NCBI RefSeq assembly: GCF_020360975.1 | Contig: NW_025408672.1 | Location: forward strand, 2,976,001 to 3,040,000 | Length of the DNA: 64,000 bases | Origin: Hirsutella rhossiliensis | Lineage: Eukaryota > Ascomycota > Sordariomycetes > Hypocreales > Ophiocordycipitaceae | Reading direction: 5' to 3' | Part shown: one piece after another, positions 34,690 through 45,084 of the stretch | Position numbering within the stretch: the stretch's first letter is position 1 | Layout of the letters: the number at the start of each line of letters is the position of its first letter | The notes under the pieces: generated by a model | The model's input: the letters and a program-made list of their open reading frames with translations, nothing else | Told to the model about the DNA's origin: nothing | Database searches by the model: none | Position numbers and translations under genes: made by a program

Positions 34690-35266
34690 GGCAATGCAGA
34701 GCAGTGTGATGGTTTGAGAGCGCACGGCATGCGGCCATGGCAGCCTGCACGAGATTGAGGATGGTGACGAGGGGAGAAAATTTCTACATGAAAAAAAAGC
34801 CATGATCCTAGTGACGGTCGTCTAGGCGGCTATTTTTTAGTCCGCGCGCCAAGATGTGGTGCTGCCCCGGTAAGAAACAGCTACCCTATACCACATTTTC
34901 TCATATCGCTGACGAGTTTGTACTGGTCCTTTGGGTTGATGCACTTTACTAACTTGCTTTCCGAAAGACAATTGACGGTTTCTCTTTTCACTCTAAAAGT
35001 AACTGATCAGAGGTCGAAAGTAGAACACAAATCTAAAAATCGGTGGGCGAACGAAGTATCACGACACGTGTGGACAAATGCCAAACTGAATGCTCAGGCG
35101 ACGACGTCGACCAAGTCCAGGCGATAAGTCACCTATATGCGCACTCATCCCTCAGAAACAATACGGAAAAAAATAAATTGAAAACAAAAAGCGAACTGCG
35201 TGTGATCTGCCTGCCTTCTTTCAAATGGCCAGTGTCTGCGTCACAATTCAGATCTACAAAAAGAAT
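34690..35266. other. Upstream region of MRD1
   Basis: About 580 bp of AT-richer sequence between MRD1 and the tRNA; no coding signal recognised. Confidence 0.5.
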
Positions 35267-35373
35267 GATGAGACTGGGACTCGAACCCAGGAGGATTGCT
35301 CCACCAGGAAACTGATGCTAAGGATATACACCTTTCCTTAACCTGGCGCCATAACCAACTCGGCCATCTCACC
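35267..35373 (-). tRNA. tRNA-Leu(AAG) with a 26-nt intron
   Basis: The acceptor stem GGTGAGA pairs with TCTCATC. The D arm holds GCCGAGTTGGTTATGGC. Anticodon stem CCAGG pairs with CCTGG; the loop is TT-AAG-G, giving anticodon AAG at 35337-35339. The intron spans 35310-35335, directly after the base 3' of the anticodon, and contains CCTTA, which pairs with TAAGG of the anticodon loop as in other split pre-tRNAs. The variable arm has a short stem (GGAG) and the T arm is CTGGGTTCGAGTCCCAG. A long variable arm and AAG fit leucine. Confidence 0.9.
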
Positions 35374-38300
35374 GTACTCCGATGATTGCTTTGAAGATTA
35401 TTTGCAATTATATAGTAAACATAATTGTGTCTGGACACATTGATTTGAGACGAAGCAACTCCATCAGCGAGCCACCAACCATGAGTCTGTTCCTGTATCC
35501 CTTCTTGCACCCTTGCCTCTCCTTCTTGAGATATGAAATAAGCTTCCTCGCCTTTGTGAAGTCGATTGACAGCGCCGTGGTCTTCGGTTGGAGATTGCTC
35601 GTCTCCGCGATCAAAGCCCTTGATTGGCTCGGGTGCCATGGGAGACAATCCAGTATATAGGCTGGGGCGACTCGCCATGGCTTAACGGCCATGCATAAGC
35701 TCGTGAGGACGCTGAAGTAGTATCACCATTACATCTTGGGCTTCTTCGAACGCTCCAGATCTGGCTGGGATCGAGTGAGCGTGGCTCGCCTCCAAGGGGC
35801 ATGTAAGCGATTACACAGATGCTCGACACCCAGCACATGCTCGACCCGCCGTCTTCTCGAAATTACCCACTACTATGTCAAGCAAGTTTTCGAGCGAATA
35901 ACGCAGCCGGGCTCATCATTGCTATGAGAGGTGACCGATAGACAACCGCCCTCGCGGTCAGCATCCCAGTGCAAACGATGGGACTGAGAGGCAAAGCCGG
36001 ACCCTTCACAGGCACCAGCGAGCAACATTACCGACCGCAAGCGTTATTGTACTTGTTACTAGATGACCGAGGGTCGAGGGCCTCTCGCGATTCGTGCGAG
36101 TAACGGGAGAGCTATCGCAAAGGAACGACTGGATACTCAGGGAGAGGACCAGACTGGAGGCTCGGGCATGTTGGTCCCACTAGTAGAACAGAGGCTTTCG
36201 CAGGGAATAGCTCCATTCAGTCCTCTGTGACGATATAAGAGCACCAAACCGAGGCTCGGCATCGAGAATCTACCCCACGGCTGGCCCTGCGCCGCGACGG
36301 CGGGTTGTGTTGCCTAATATATCTTTGAAAGCTCGATTGGAAGGTTCAGCAATCGATCACATCTCTATTTGAAGCCTCTAGAGCGATCCACGCGAGCCTT
36401 TCAGATATAAGTTATTGCCATGGGGCGCGGGTCGAGGCATCTGAGCCGTAGCTCATCGGCTCCCCAAGATCTCTTCGTGCCCTGACAAGAGTCAACCGGC
36501 AAACTTAAAGATAAACGCATCATCTCCTGCTCAACTGGTTAAGCCTTTGGCCTCTTCTATATGGTCATTTGCGCTTCGAAATCGCATGTTCATGTCGAGC
36601 TGGGTGTTGACCGGCCTTGTAGAATGAGCCCCAACCAAAGGCGGACCACGCCCTCGACCACCAGCTGCCCTTCCGGGAGCTCTGTATTCACGAAGAAGTA
36701 GGTATAGCTTGCAGTAAGTGAAAACTAACCTCCTTGGATGACAAAAGGGAGGAGGCGGACAACGTCTCGCAAGGCTCGAGTTGACAAGGTCACCACCCCC
36801 TTTGGATCTGGTTGCCTCATCCCAGGTAAGCACAGTGGCTCCTCGTAATAATGATATATCCATGATGGGCCACTGCCTATTATCAGCCAGCTGCTTATTC
36901 TCCCAAGTTGTCTTGCTCGATAGACAAGTGTATCTATCTAGGACCTTGCAGGAGCCATCGAACTGACGCCCTTGAGAATGCTGTGTGATGCCATGTCGAT
37001 TGGTCAGACAGGCCACTGCGAAAGGTGCGTGTGTTGCGAGCCATATAAATTATCCACTTGTTAGTGTCCTGGGTCTAATTCCATTTCTCTCTTCCCCTCA
37101 GATTCTCGATATAAAGCTGCTGCACTTAGACTTATGAATACTTTATCCCAACTGCATTGGAGAGGAGCCAAATAGTCGAGGCACCCCGGTTTCGGCGTCC
37201 CTTTGTCGTCTCCCGTGCCAATAGTCAATGCGCGAAGAAGGTGGATGGTCGAGTTTGGTGGCAAGTACACTGGTGAACCGAAGCCCTGGAAGCTCTCGTG
37301 GACGCTGGAATGTGAGAAACGTGAACTGGGCGGAGGAACGCTCCGGCGTGTGAGGCAGCGTTCAGAAGGCCACTTCCATCATGTCGCCAGGAATCGTCGC
37401 TTCCACCTCGGTTCCGCACTTGAGCGGACGGTTGACCATGGCCGGCTGTTGTTTGTGCTCTCATCGACGTCGCTTGGGCGCCAAAGCCCTATTGGAATCA
37501 CAAAGACTTCTCTCTCTCTATATGCTGGCTGCTGCTCACGACAGACAGGTAGATGCCCAGAACCAGCATGAATCATGGTGACGTTGGCAGGCCAGGGACT
37601 GCACTTTGCCGGTAAACGCAAGTCTATGTACAGCATCCTATGAGCCGTCACTTGTCTCGTCCCGTCGCCTTCTCGCTTCACTGCCGTGACCTTTTGCATG
37701 CTGGCCAAGCCGTGAGATGGGGGCAGCGCCTCGAAGCACGCCGGCCATGTCTCCAAGTTGTCCTGTTTACATGCACTAGGACTCGGCCGTGACGAGGAAA
37801 GGGGTGGGGGGAGAGTCGAGTGGCGGTGAGTCGGCGGCTGTCGGGAGGCGGCCGGTCTTGCGGCTCGGCGGCCGGTCCACCGTCACTCACCGCCGACCTG
37901 CTATTTTTAGGGCGGCACACCACCGGTACCTGCAGGGTACCGCGACCAGCAAAGCAGCCCATGTACAGGCGCGGGTGTGGCACAGCAAATGTGCCTGGTC
38001 AGGTACCGGCTGCCCGACGGGCCGGGGAGCACAGGCCGTATCCGCCGAGTCTCCTCTATCTCTGCGTTGCTCCCCTCGTCCGAGGCTGGCTTTGCCACCC
38101 ACCAGCCCCAGCAAAAACGCGACCTGGGGAAACGCGACACCAGAAAACCGCCCCATCGTCGCCCCGCGACCAGCTCCTCGACAGATCCTAGAGAACCTTG
38201 TGCGTGAGGCTTTGTCATTCCTGTCCCGCCCAAGCTCCGTGTTTGATGGTGTACCCTCCTCTTCGCCGCCAAGGGACCGAACTACGGCGAGGGGCGGGAA

Positions 38301-38404
38301 GCCGGTGCGAAAGCACCCCGAAGCTGCGACACTCGCTCACCCCACGGTCTGCTGATTCGACACCTTAGCAGGCCACGTCGACATCACCATCGAGCCGACT
38401 CAGA
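35374..38404. other. Gene-free region, possibly decayed repeats
   Basis: No gene recognised. Base composition is more mixed than in the flanking gene blocks, with many short frames and stops, as in old repeat remnants. The last 600 bp are GC-rich and form the upstream region of the dynein light chain gene. Confidence 0.4.
36525..36590 (+). other. tRNA-like fragment (A-box and B-box resemblance)
   Basis: TGCTCAACTGGTTAAG resembles an A box and GCTTCGAAATC a B box about 40 bp later. Stems are not convincing, so this may be a SINE head or a tRNA pseudogene. Confidence 0.25.
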
Positions 38405-39199
38405 ATGTCCGAGTCCAAGGTCGAGACCCCCGCGCCGCGGGAGAAGCTTGAAGGTATGTTGCGCCTCGGCCGTCCATCTTCCCGGCGCCGGCCAGGGAAA
38501 TGGAAAAAACGGCGACGACAAGGCAGACGACGAGCCAAGACGGCGCTGACAGGCTCCATAGCGCAGATCAAGTCGGCCGACATGGTGAGGGCGCCACCCC
38601 ACTCCCCGATGCTGCGCCCGAGGACTGACAATGACCAAGACGGACGACATGCAGCAAGAATCCATCGAAGTTGGTGCGTCCATCGCACACCGCCACCGGG
38701 TCGAGCGAGACTGACCAGCGCACAGCCCAGGAAGCCATGGCAAAGTTCACCATTGAAAAGGTCAACCCCCCTCCCTTGGGCTCCAACTGCCCGTCCTCGC
38801 TCAACGCTGGGACAGTATTGCTGACATGCTACCGTCAGGATATTGCGCAACACATCAAGCGAACAGTCAGTGGAACGATTAGCGGCCCTCAATCCCATCA
38901 TCACGAGTCGGCGCCTCGTGGCCCTGCTGACCGCCAACGCAACAGTTTGACGAGAGAAAGGGTCCGACCTGGCACTGCATCGTCGGCCGCAACTTTGGAA
39001 GTTTTGTGACGCATGGTGAGTCGAGCCGGCAAGGGTCTAGCCCCCCGTCGTACTGCGCAGCCACCTCCACGTCGAACCGCGTCGTCCCTTTGTCTGTGTC
39101 CGAGCGTTGGCTGATGGGGGTGACTTGGGCGCAGAAACGAAGCACTTCATCTACTTTTACCTTGGCCACTGCGCCATCCTCCTCTTTAAAACGCAGTGA
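38405..39199 (+). CDS. Dynein light chain, LC8 type
   Basis: Seven short exons: 38405-38453, 38562-38584, 38640-38673, 38726-38760, 38839-38865, 38946-39015 and 39135-39199. They sum to 303 nt (100 residues), with phases consistent at every junction. The joined protein reads [100 protein letters not shown]. This is the LC8 fold with its target-binding groove strand, a dimeric hub protein of cytoplasmic dynein and other complexes. The donors GTCAAC and GTCAGT of introns 4 and 5 are less typical, but conserved sequence fixes both joins. No exon is long enough to stand out as an ORF. Confidence 0.93.
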
Positions 39200-40855
39200 G
39201 AGATCGGCCAGCGGGAACGGCGGGAATCGATGCTGCTGCCTCTCCTTGGCATCGCAAAGGGCACAGGGAACCGAAGCAGGCGCCGGACGAGAATCGAATC
39301 ACACGCAAGGATGTCGGAACAAGTTTGGCGTCGAGGGCCAAGGGGATACAACGGTCGACTTTAGTCTACCATGATACAATACCACTAACAAAGCATCCCC
39401 CAAAAGGGTTGTCCGTCGGGCTCCCGTGACTGTGTTGGATGGACATGCTTGACGCCGCCTTCTCCGCTCCTATGACCCTGGAGGAACGCCGGCAGGCGAC
39501 GTGGCGCACAGCCTCGACCCCCACCCTCAGCCCTCTGCACAGCAGTCAGTCAGTCAGTCGTCCTGAGAAGTGCCGCTGCCTGGTCAGGTACCGATGGCGT
39601 TGGCATGCCCGACAGACGTGCAGCTGGCAGCTCACGGGGTGGTGATACTCTCGATCTCCTGCCACCCCCGCGGCATGTCTCAGGAACAGCCGACAGGTCC
39701 CCGCCGACCTCGCTTCGCCATCCACGTCGCCCGATGGACGTGGCGTCGTCGAGAGAACGATATCCAAGGTCATTCGAGGGTACATCCTCGTTCATCGACT
39801 CCAGAATGCGGTTGCGTCCAAGCATCGGCGGACCTGTGGCGGGCACGGGGGATGAGTAGAAACGCCCCCGGTGAGTGGTGAAGCGCGTGCGTGGCGAGCC
39901 AGGATGGAGACCGGGGAACAGTGAATGGAGATGTGGCGGAGGGACGGTCTTTCGATGCGACGCCCCTCATGTCATGACAGGCGAACATGAATGCCTTCCC
40001 CTGCCGAGGGACGCGCCTCTCAGGTCCTTGAACTTGGCGTGGAGCAAGCACCGTCCCAGTATGGACTTGGCACTCGTGACACGCAACTGAGAGGCCCGTG
40101 GAACCACGGAAGCTCTTTTTATCTACCCGCAACAGGCTGGCTTTGCCTCGGTAACACGGAGAATCGAGCCCGCCCAGGATACGACGGTGCAGGCAGCACG
40201 CACCGTCTCAAAAGGGCCCTTGGATGCAACGTCTCCCTGGGCGATACTCGCTTGGAGGAGCTACGGCAAAAACCAGCGTGGCCCGGCGTGGCTACTAACG
40301 ACGGCCTGGTGCAGAGGAGGGAGGAGGTCGGCGCACCGTGAACTTGGCACGCCACCCGAAGGCGACTAGCCTGACGCACCGAAGAGGGAGAAGAGGAGGA
40401 GGACGGTAGACGACGACGCGATGAAGAGGGAGATACCCCGCTTTTTGCCCGCGGGTGGCATCGTGAGACCGACGTCGCAGACGTCTCTGCGGCGATGGCT
40501 AGCGGCGATGGCTAGCGGCGGCGCGGTAGGTCAAGCCGCTGACGCAGAAGCGAAAGGGTTCCCATCCATTCTGATTCCTACCTGGGGTTCCATCGGGGCC
40601 GTCTATGCGTGGGGAGCAAAGGTGGCTGCACATCACATCCAGCCAGGCTCATCGTGGCCGTTTGGCTGTTGTGCGAAGTACAGGGTAGGCAGAGGTGGCA
40701 ACGGGAGGGGTGCTCAAACGCCGCGCGGGTCTCGACTTGGGGCCCGTTAACGTCAGCCACCTAGCTTACAGCATACCCCCCTTCCGGCACATCCCCACCA
40801 CCCTCGCGCCGACATCAACATTACATCGCAACCGCGTTTTCTCGTGCACCTTCTA
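39200..40855. other. Gene-poor transition region
   Basis: Between the dynein light chain gene and the transposon island. Frames of 60-120 codons overlap on both strands and match nothing I know. A 13-bp direct duplication (GATGGCTAGCGGC) lies near 40494-40520. The composition turns sharply AT-rich at about 40855. Confidence 0.45.
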
Positions 40856-40879
40856 TCTAATAATTATAAATAATATACT

Positions 40880-41690
40880 ATTCGAATTACGATACCTCGA
40901 GCTTCTAAATACACCGAAGATTAGCTCTAGGAAGCACTTTTCGATATTAGAAACGGGATGCCGTAGATATATACTAGTTATAAGGAGGGTATTCTAAGAG
41001 GCACGCTTTAAACGCGTCTTAAAGGCGCCCTACTGATAAGAGAGGTATAAGAGTTATATTAGCGGCTTAGTCGAGAGCAAGAGAAATACCTTAAGGACTA
41101 GATTCTTGCCTAAGCCGTTCTTAGGCTGCCCCCTACGTACTTTTTTAGCTTAAGGAATTTACTAGCCGTATTATTAGAGCTAGCGGCGACCTTCGCTTAC
41201 TTAGGAAAAATTAGGTATTAAGCTTTTTAGCCCGTAACTAAGAGGTTAGCACGATTAAATATAAAGCTCTTAATTCTACTTATATTAATAGCGCCTCTAT
41301 AGCTCGGATTACGGAGTGGTTTTAGTTACTTAACCTACTAGCTTTATAGGCAATTCTACCGGAATTACGCTTTAATATAGACGAGACGGGTATCCTTAAG
41401 GGCCTTAGCTATAATAGCCTTATACTAGGGAGCTTAGAGAAAAAAGAGACCCTTAAAAGGCGGCTTAGATTACGTTATTAGACTATAATAGTCGAATATA
41501 TCTCTATTATAGGTTAGGTCTTAACCCCCCTTATTATCTTTAAAGGTTAGGACCTTTAATACTAATAGTTCCTTAACGAACTTAATTTTCTAAAAGATTA
41601 GAACTTCGTAGCCTCCCTAAGAGGCTAAGCTAAATAAGTAATAAGATCGCGATTTAGTAGCTTAAAGATATTTTTATCTTATAGATAAGT
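40880..41690 (+). pseudogene. RIP-mutated Fot1/pogo (Tc1/mariner) transposase fossil
   Basis: Read through stops, the frame near 41355-41590 gives ILPELRFNIDETGILKGLSY, then NSLILGSLEKKETLKRR, TIIVEYISIIG and LTPLIIFKG, in the order of pogo-family transposases. NIDETGI at 41374-41394 includes a catalytic Asp. Further left, reading AL.DIRNGMP and ELY.RLSREQEKYLKD.IL recalls the N-terminal helix-turn-helix part. Stops fall where Trp (TGG to TAG) and Gln (CAG/CAA to TAG/TAA) are expected, the RIP signature. The fossil breaks off near 41690, where repeat units begin. Non-functional. Confidence 0.8.
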
Positions 41691-41910
41691 ATAAGAATAT
41701 ATCCTTATATTCCTATTTTACTATTATAAAGAACTAATAAGTATAGGGAGGCTCTATAAAATAAGCTAGTAAAAAGAAGCTCTATAATATAGTCTAAGGG
41801 AATAACCCTTAAAGATAAAAGACCTCTATTAGATATCTATACCTTTCTTTAAGAAAAGCGGGTTAAGATAAGCCTATCTTAATAAATAAATATATATATA
41901 AAATATATAT

Positions 41911-42387
41911 TAAAAGGTATAAGCAATAAGTATAGGATTAGGTAATCGATAATATAAGCGGAAAGATCGGTTAAAGAAGTATAGGGTAGGATTTCGTCTA
42001 GAATTTATAACGAGTATATAAGAGGCTAAATAATATATTAAAAGAATAGCGTTATAAAAGATACTTATAAACTTACTTATTCTATCTACTACTTTTAGGG
42101 AAATCCTTTATCTTTTATAGACTATTACTCGCCTACTAGTAGACTAATTAGTTAGCTTTTTAGTATATTCTATAGTGCTTAAAAAGCTCTATTTATAGTA
42201 TATCTTCCTAACTTAGTAGGTAGTCTAATTATAACGTAATAGTTAACGTAAGACTATAGGTTCTAGTATAAGTAGTAGATTTAACTAGAATATTCTATGC
42301 CCTACCTATTTTTATATCGCGGATATCTTTAGAACCGTTAGGCTAAAATAAGTAATAGGGTATCCGTTTTACTTATAATTAGCTTAT
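41911..42387 (-). repeat. LTR-like repeat copy, inverted
   Basis: About 477 bp, the reverse complement of the units at 42638 and 43311 with scattered transitions. CA and TG dinucleotides are almost absent. Confidence 0.8.
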
Positions 42388-42637
42388 ATATTTTATATAT
42401 ATTTTATTTTACTAGGATATATAAGAATATACCCTTATATTCCTATTTTACTATTATAAAGAAATAATAAGTATAGGGAGGCTTTATAGAATAAGCTAGT
42501 AAAAAGAGGCTCTATAATATAGTCTAAGGGAATAACCCTTAAAAGATAAAGACCTCTACTAGATATCTATACCTTCCTCTAGGAAAAGCGGGTTAGGATA
42601 AGCCTATCCTTATAAATAAAAATATATATAAAATATA

Positions 42638-43116
42638 TAAGTTAATTACGAGTAGAACGGATACCCTATTGCCTATTTTAGCTTAGCGGTTCCGAAGATA
42701 TCCGCGATATAAGAATAGGTAGGGCATAGAATATTCTAGTTAAATCCACTACTTATACTAGAACCTATAGTCTTACGTTAACTATCACGCTATAATTAGA
42801 CTACCTACTAAGTTAGGAAGATATACTATAGATAGAGCTTTTTAAGCACTATAGAATGTGCTAGAAAGCTAACTAATTAGTCTACTAGTAGGCGAGCAAT
42901 AGTCTATAAAAGATAAAGGATTTCCCTAAGAGTAGTAGATAGAATAAGTAAGTTCGTAAGTATCTTTTATAACGCTATTCTTTTAATATATTATTCGGCC
43001 CCTTATATACTTATTATAAATTCCGGATAAAATCCTACCCTATACTCCTTCGACCGATCTTTCCGCTTACGTTATCGATTACCCGATTCTACTCTTATTA
43101 CTTATACCTTCTTTTA
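42638..43116 (+). repeat. LTR-like repeat copy
   Basis: About 479 bp, starting TAAGTTAATTACGAG and ending ATACCTTCTTTTA. Direct copy of the unit at 43311; probably a solo LTR of the same element. Confidence 0.8.
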
Positions 43117-43310
43117 GGATAGGCTTATCTTAACCCGCTTTTTTTAAAGGAAGGTATAGATATCTAGTAAAGGTCTTTATCTTTAAGGGTTATTCCCTTA
43201 AACTATATTATAAAGCCTCTTTTTACTAGCTTATTTTATAGAGCCTCCCTATACTTATTATTTCTTTATAATAGTAAAATAAGAATATAAGGGTATATTC
43301 TTATAATATA

Positions 43311-43789
43311 TAAGTTAATTATAAGTAAAATAAATACCCTATTACCTATTTTAACTTAGTAGTTTTAAAGATATCCGCGATATAAGAATAAGTAGGGCAT
43401 AGAATATTCTAGTTAAATCTACTACTTATACTAGAACCTATAGTCTTACGTTAACTATTATATTATAATTAAACTACCTACTAAGTTAGGAAGATATACT
43501 ATAAATAGAGCTTTTTAAGTACTATAGAATATACTATAAAGCTAACTAATTAGTCTACTAGTAGGCGAGTAATAGTCTATAAAAGATAAAGGATTTCCTT
43601 AGGAGTAGTAGATAGAATAAGTAAGTTTATAAGTATCTTTTATAACGCTATTCTTTTAATATATTATTTAGCTCCTTATATGCTCGTTATAAATTCCGGA
43701 CGAAATCCTACCCTATACTCCTTCGACCGATCTTTCCGCTTACGTTATTGATTACTAGATTCTGCGCTTATTGCTTATACCTTCTTATA
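43311..43789 (+). repeat. Probable RIP-mutated 5' LTR of the copia element
   Basis: Starts TAAGTTAATTATAAG and ends CTTCTTATA. It is followed at once by a primer-binding-site-like sequence and then the copia gag remnant, which suggests that this unit is the element's 5' LTR. TG...CA ends would have become TA...TA by RIP. Confidence 0.6.
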
Positions 43790-43808
43790 GGTTATAAGCC
43801 CGGCTTCT
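43790..43808 (+). promoter_or_regulatory. Primer-binding-site-like sequence of the copia element
   Basis: GGTTATAAGCCCGGCTTCT directly after the LTR-like unit. It resembles the GGTTAT.AAGCCC stretch found after fungal copia LTRs; the tRNA partner was not determined. Confidence 0.4.
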
Positions 43809-43829
43809 CTATAAGTCGGGTAATAACTT

Positions 43830-44552
43830 CGAAAAATCTTTGAAATTTTAATACTAACTATACGACCTTGAATTATCTAAAATAGGCTCTAAGGATAAGT
43901 TCGAATTTGCTAAACTTAAGGGTAGTTCTAACTATACCTTCTAGGCTATTCGAATGCAGGCTCTTCTAGTTAGAGAGAAGCTTTCTACTACTATATAGCA
44001 AGAAAATTACTCGAAAATAGAAGAAGCACTTGCTTTAATTTTTCTTTGTATTAAAGATGGTCCTTTAACCTAAATAAAGCATATAACAAATGCTAAAGAG
44101 GCGTGGGATAGGTTAAAAAACCTATATAACCCTATTTCCTTTACCTCGAATTACCTACTTATAAAGGAGCTTTTTAATACTTCGGTAGGATTTGAATCCT
44201 GAGAAGGCTACCTAAATAAGGTAAAAGAGGTATTCGAAGAGCTAAAAGCACGGAATATTATAATTCCGAAGTAGTTATTATAGCTTGGATTTTAAACAGC
44301 CTTTCGGCTCGTTTTCTAGCTATATAACTAATATAACGCAAGCTCTTCAAATAACTTAAAGCTTTTAATCTAAAGTCTCTCTCTAGTAGTCTTATAGACG
44401 AATTTAAGAGGACTAAGTCTCTAGAAAATCCTCCCGAGCAGGCTTTCTTTACTAAGAAGCCCTAGAAAAAGATAAAAATTACATTACAATGCACTTACTG
44501 TAAGAGGAAAGGGCATCTAGTTAAAGATTGCTACTATCTTCACCCGGAAAAA
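43830..44552 (+). pseudogene. Ty1/copia Gag remnant, split by element E1
   Basis: Reading through stops gives KFEFAKLKGSSNYTFWA-type sequence (FW partly lost), RMQALLVREKLSTT, KHITNAKEAWDRLKNLYNP and an intact CCHC zinc knuckle, CTYCKRKGHLVKDC, at 44490-44531. Stops replace expected Gln and Trp codons (RIP), though less densely than in the repeats to the left. The frame ends in HPEK at 44552, exactly where E1 is inserted, and continues APKGFSKNS at 63468. Confidence 0.85.
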
Positions 44553-45021
44553 TGTTACGACCCGACCAACGGATGTTACGACCCGACCAACGGATGGCCA
44601 TGACACGGGCCAGGGATGACTAACCGCTGAAGGATCACGTGACCATGCGAAAGGTGATCGGTGGATCGCCTTACGATCAAGCGAGCGGTGCTCGACGGAT
44701 CGTTCATCGATCAAGGTGATCACCTCTGTGATCACCTCCAGCACCTCGCGATCAGAGACGGGCAGTTGGGTATATATAGCTGCCCCATTTCACTCCTTTA
44801 GACTAGATAGCTCTTTAGCTTTCAACACAATCATTACGATCCCTATCACGATCTCATCTCTGATTCCGATCACTTGATTACCTGGTTACAGTCTACGGTC
44901 TACGACCTCCGACTCATCACCAACGTGACATACTTATCATTGCTCAGACCACGCCCTGTTGTATCTGCCAACATAAACCCCTCGACAGGTTTATCCCTTG
45001 GGAATATCACCGGTCGTCACA
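44553..45021 (+). repeat. E1 5' LTR
   Basis: 469 bp, TG...CA. I see no difference from the 3' copy once the MULE and its target duplication are removed. The first 42 bp are a 21-bp unit repeated twice, present in both LTRs. Confidence 0.95.
44771..44779 (+). promoter_or_regulatory. TATA box in the E1 LTR
   Basis: TATATATAG in the LTR, with the LTR/gag leader downstream; the same box recurs in the 3' LTR near 63212. Confidence 0.6.
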
Positions 45022-45084
45022 CGTTGAAAGCTCTTGTTCAGAACGATACCGCGTCTCTCTGAGCAATATCGCATAACTGTCAAC

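Larger units (their letters stand above)
41691..43310. repeat. Segment V (about 190-200 bp) in three copies, two direct and one inverted
   Basis: Copies at about 41691-41890 (+), 42421-42620 (+) and 43117-43305 (-), each starting or ending with ATAAGAATATA(T/C)CC and containing AAGTATAGGGAGGCT. In two places V abuts an LTR-like unit in the same relative orientation. RIP-saturated; origin unknown. Confidence 0.75.

Noticed and set aside
41691..43789. Centromere or origin
   Set aside because: AT-richness and inverted repeats are explained by RIP of LTR copies; no independent evidence.
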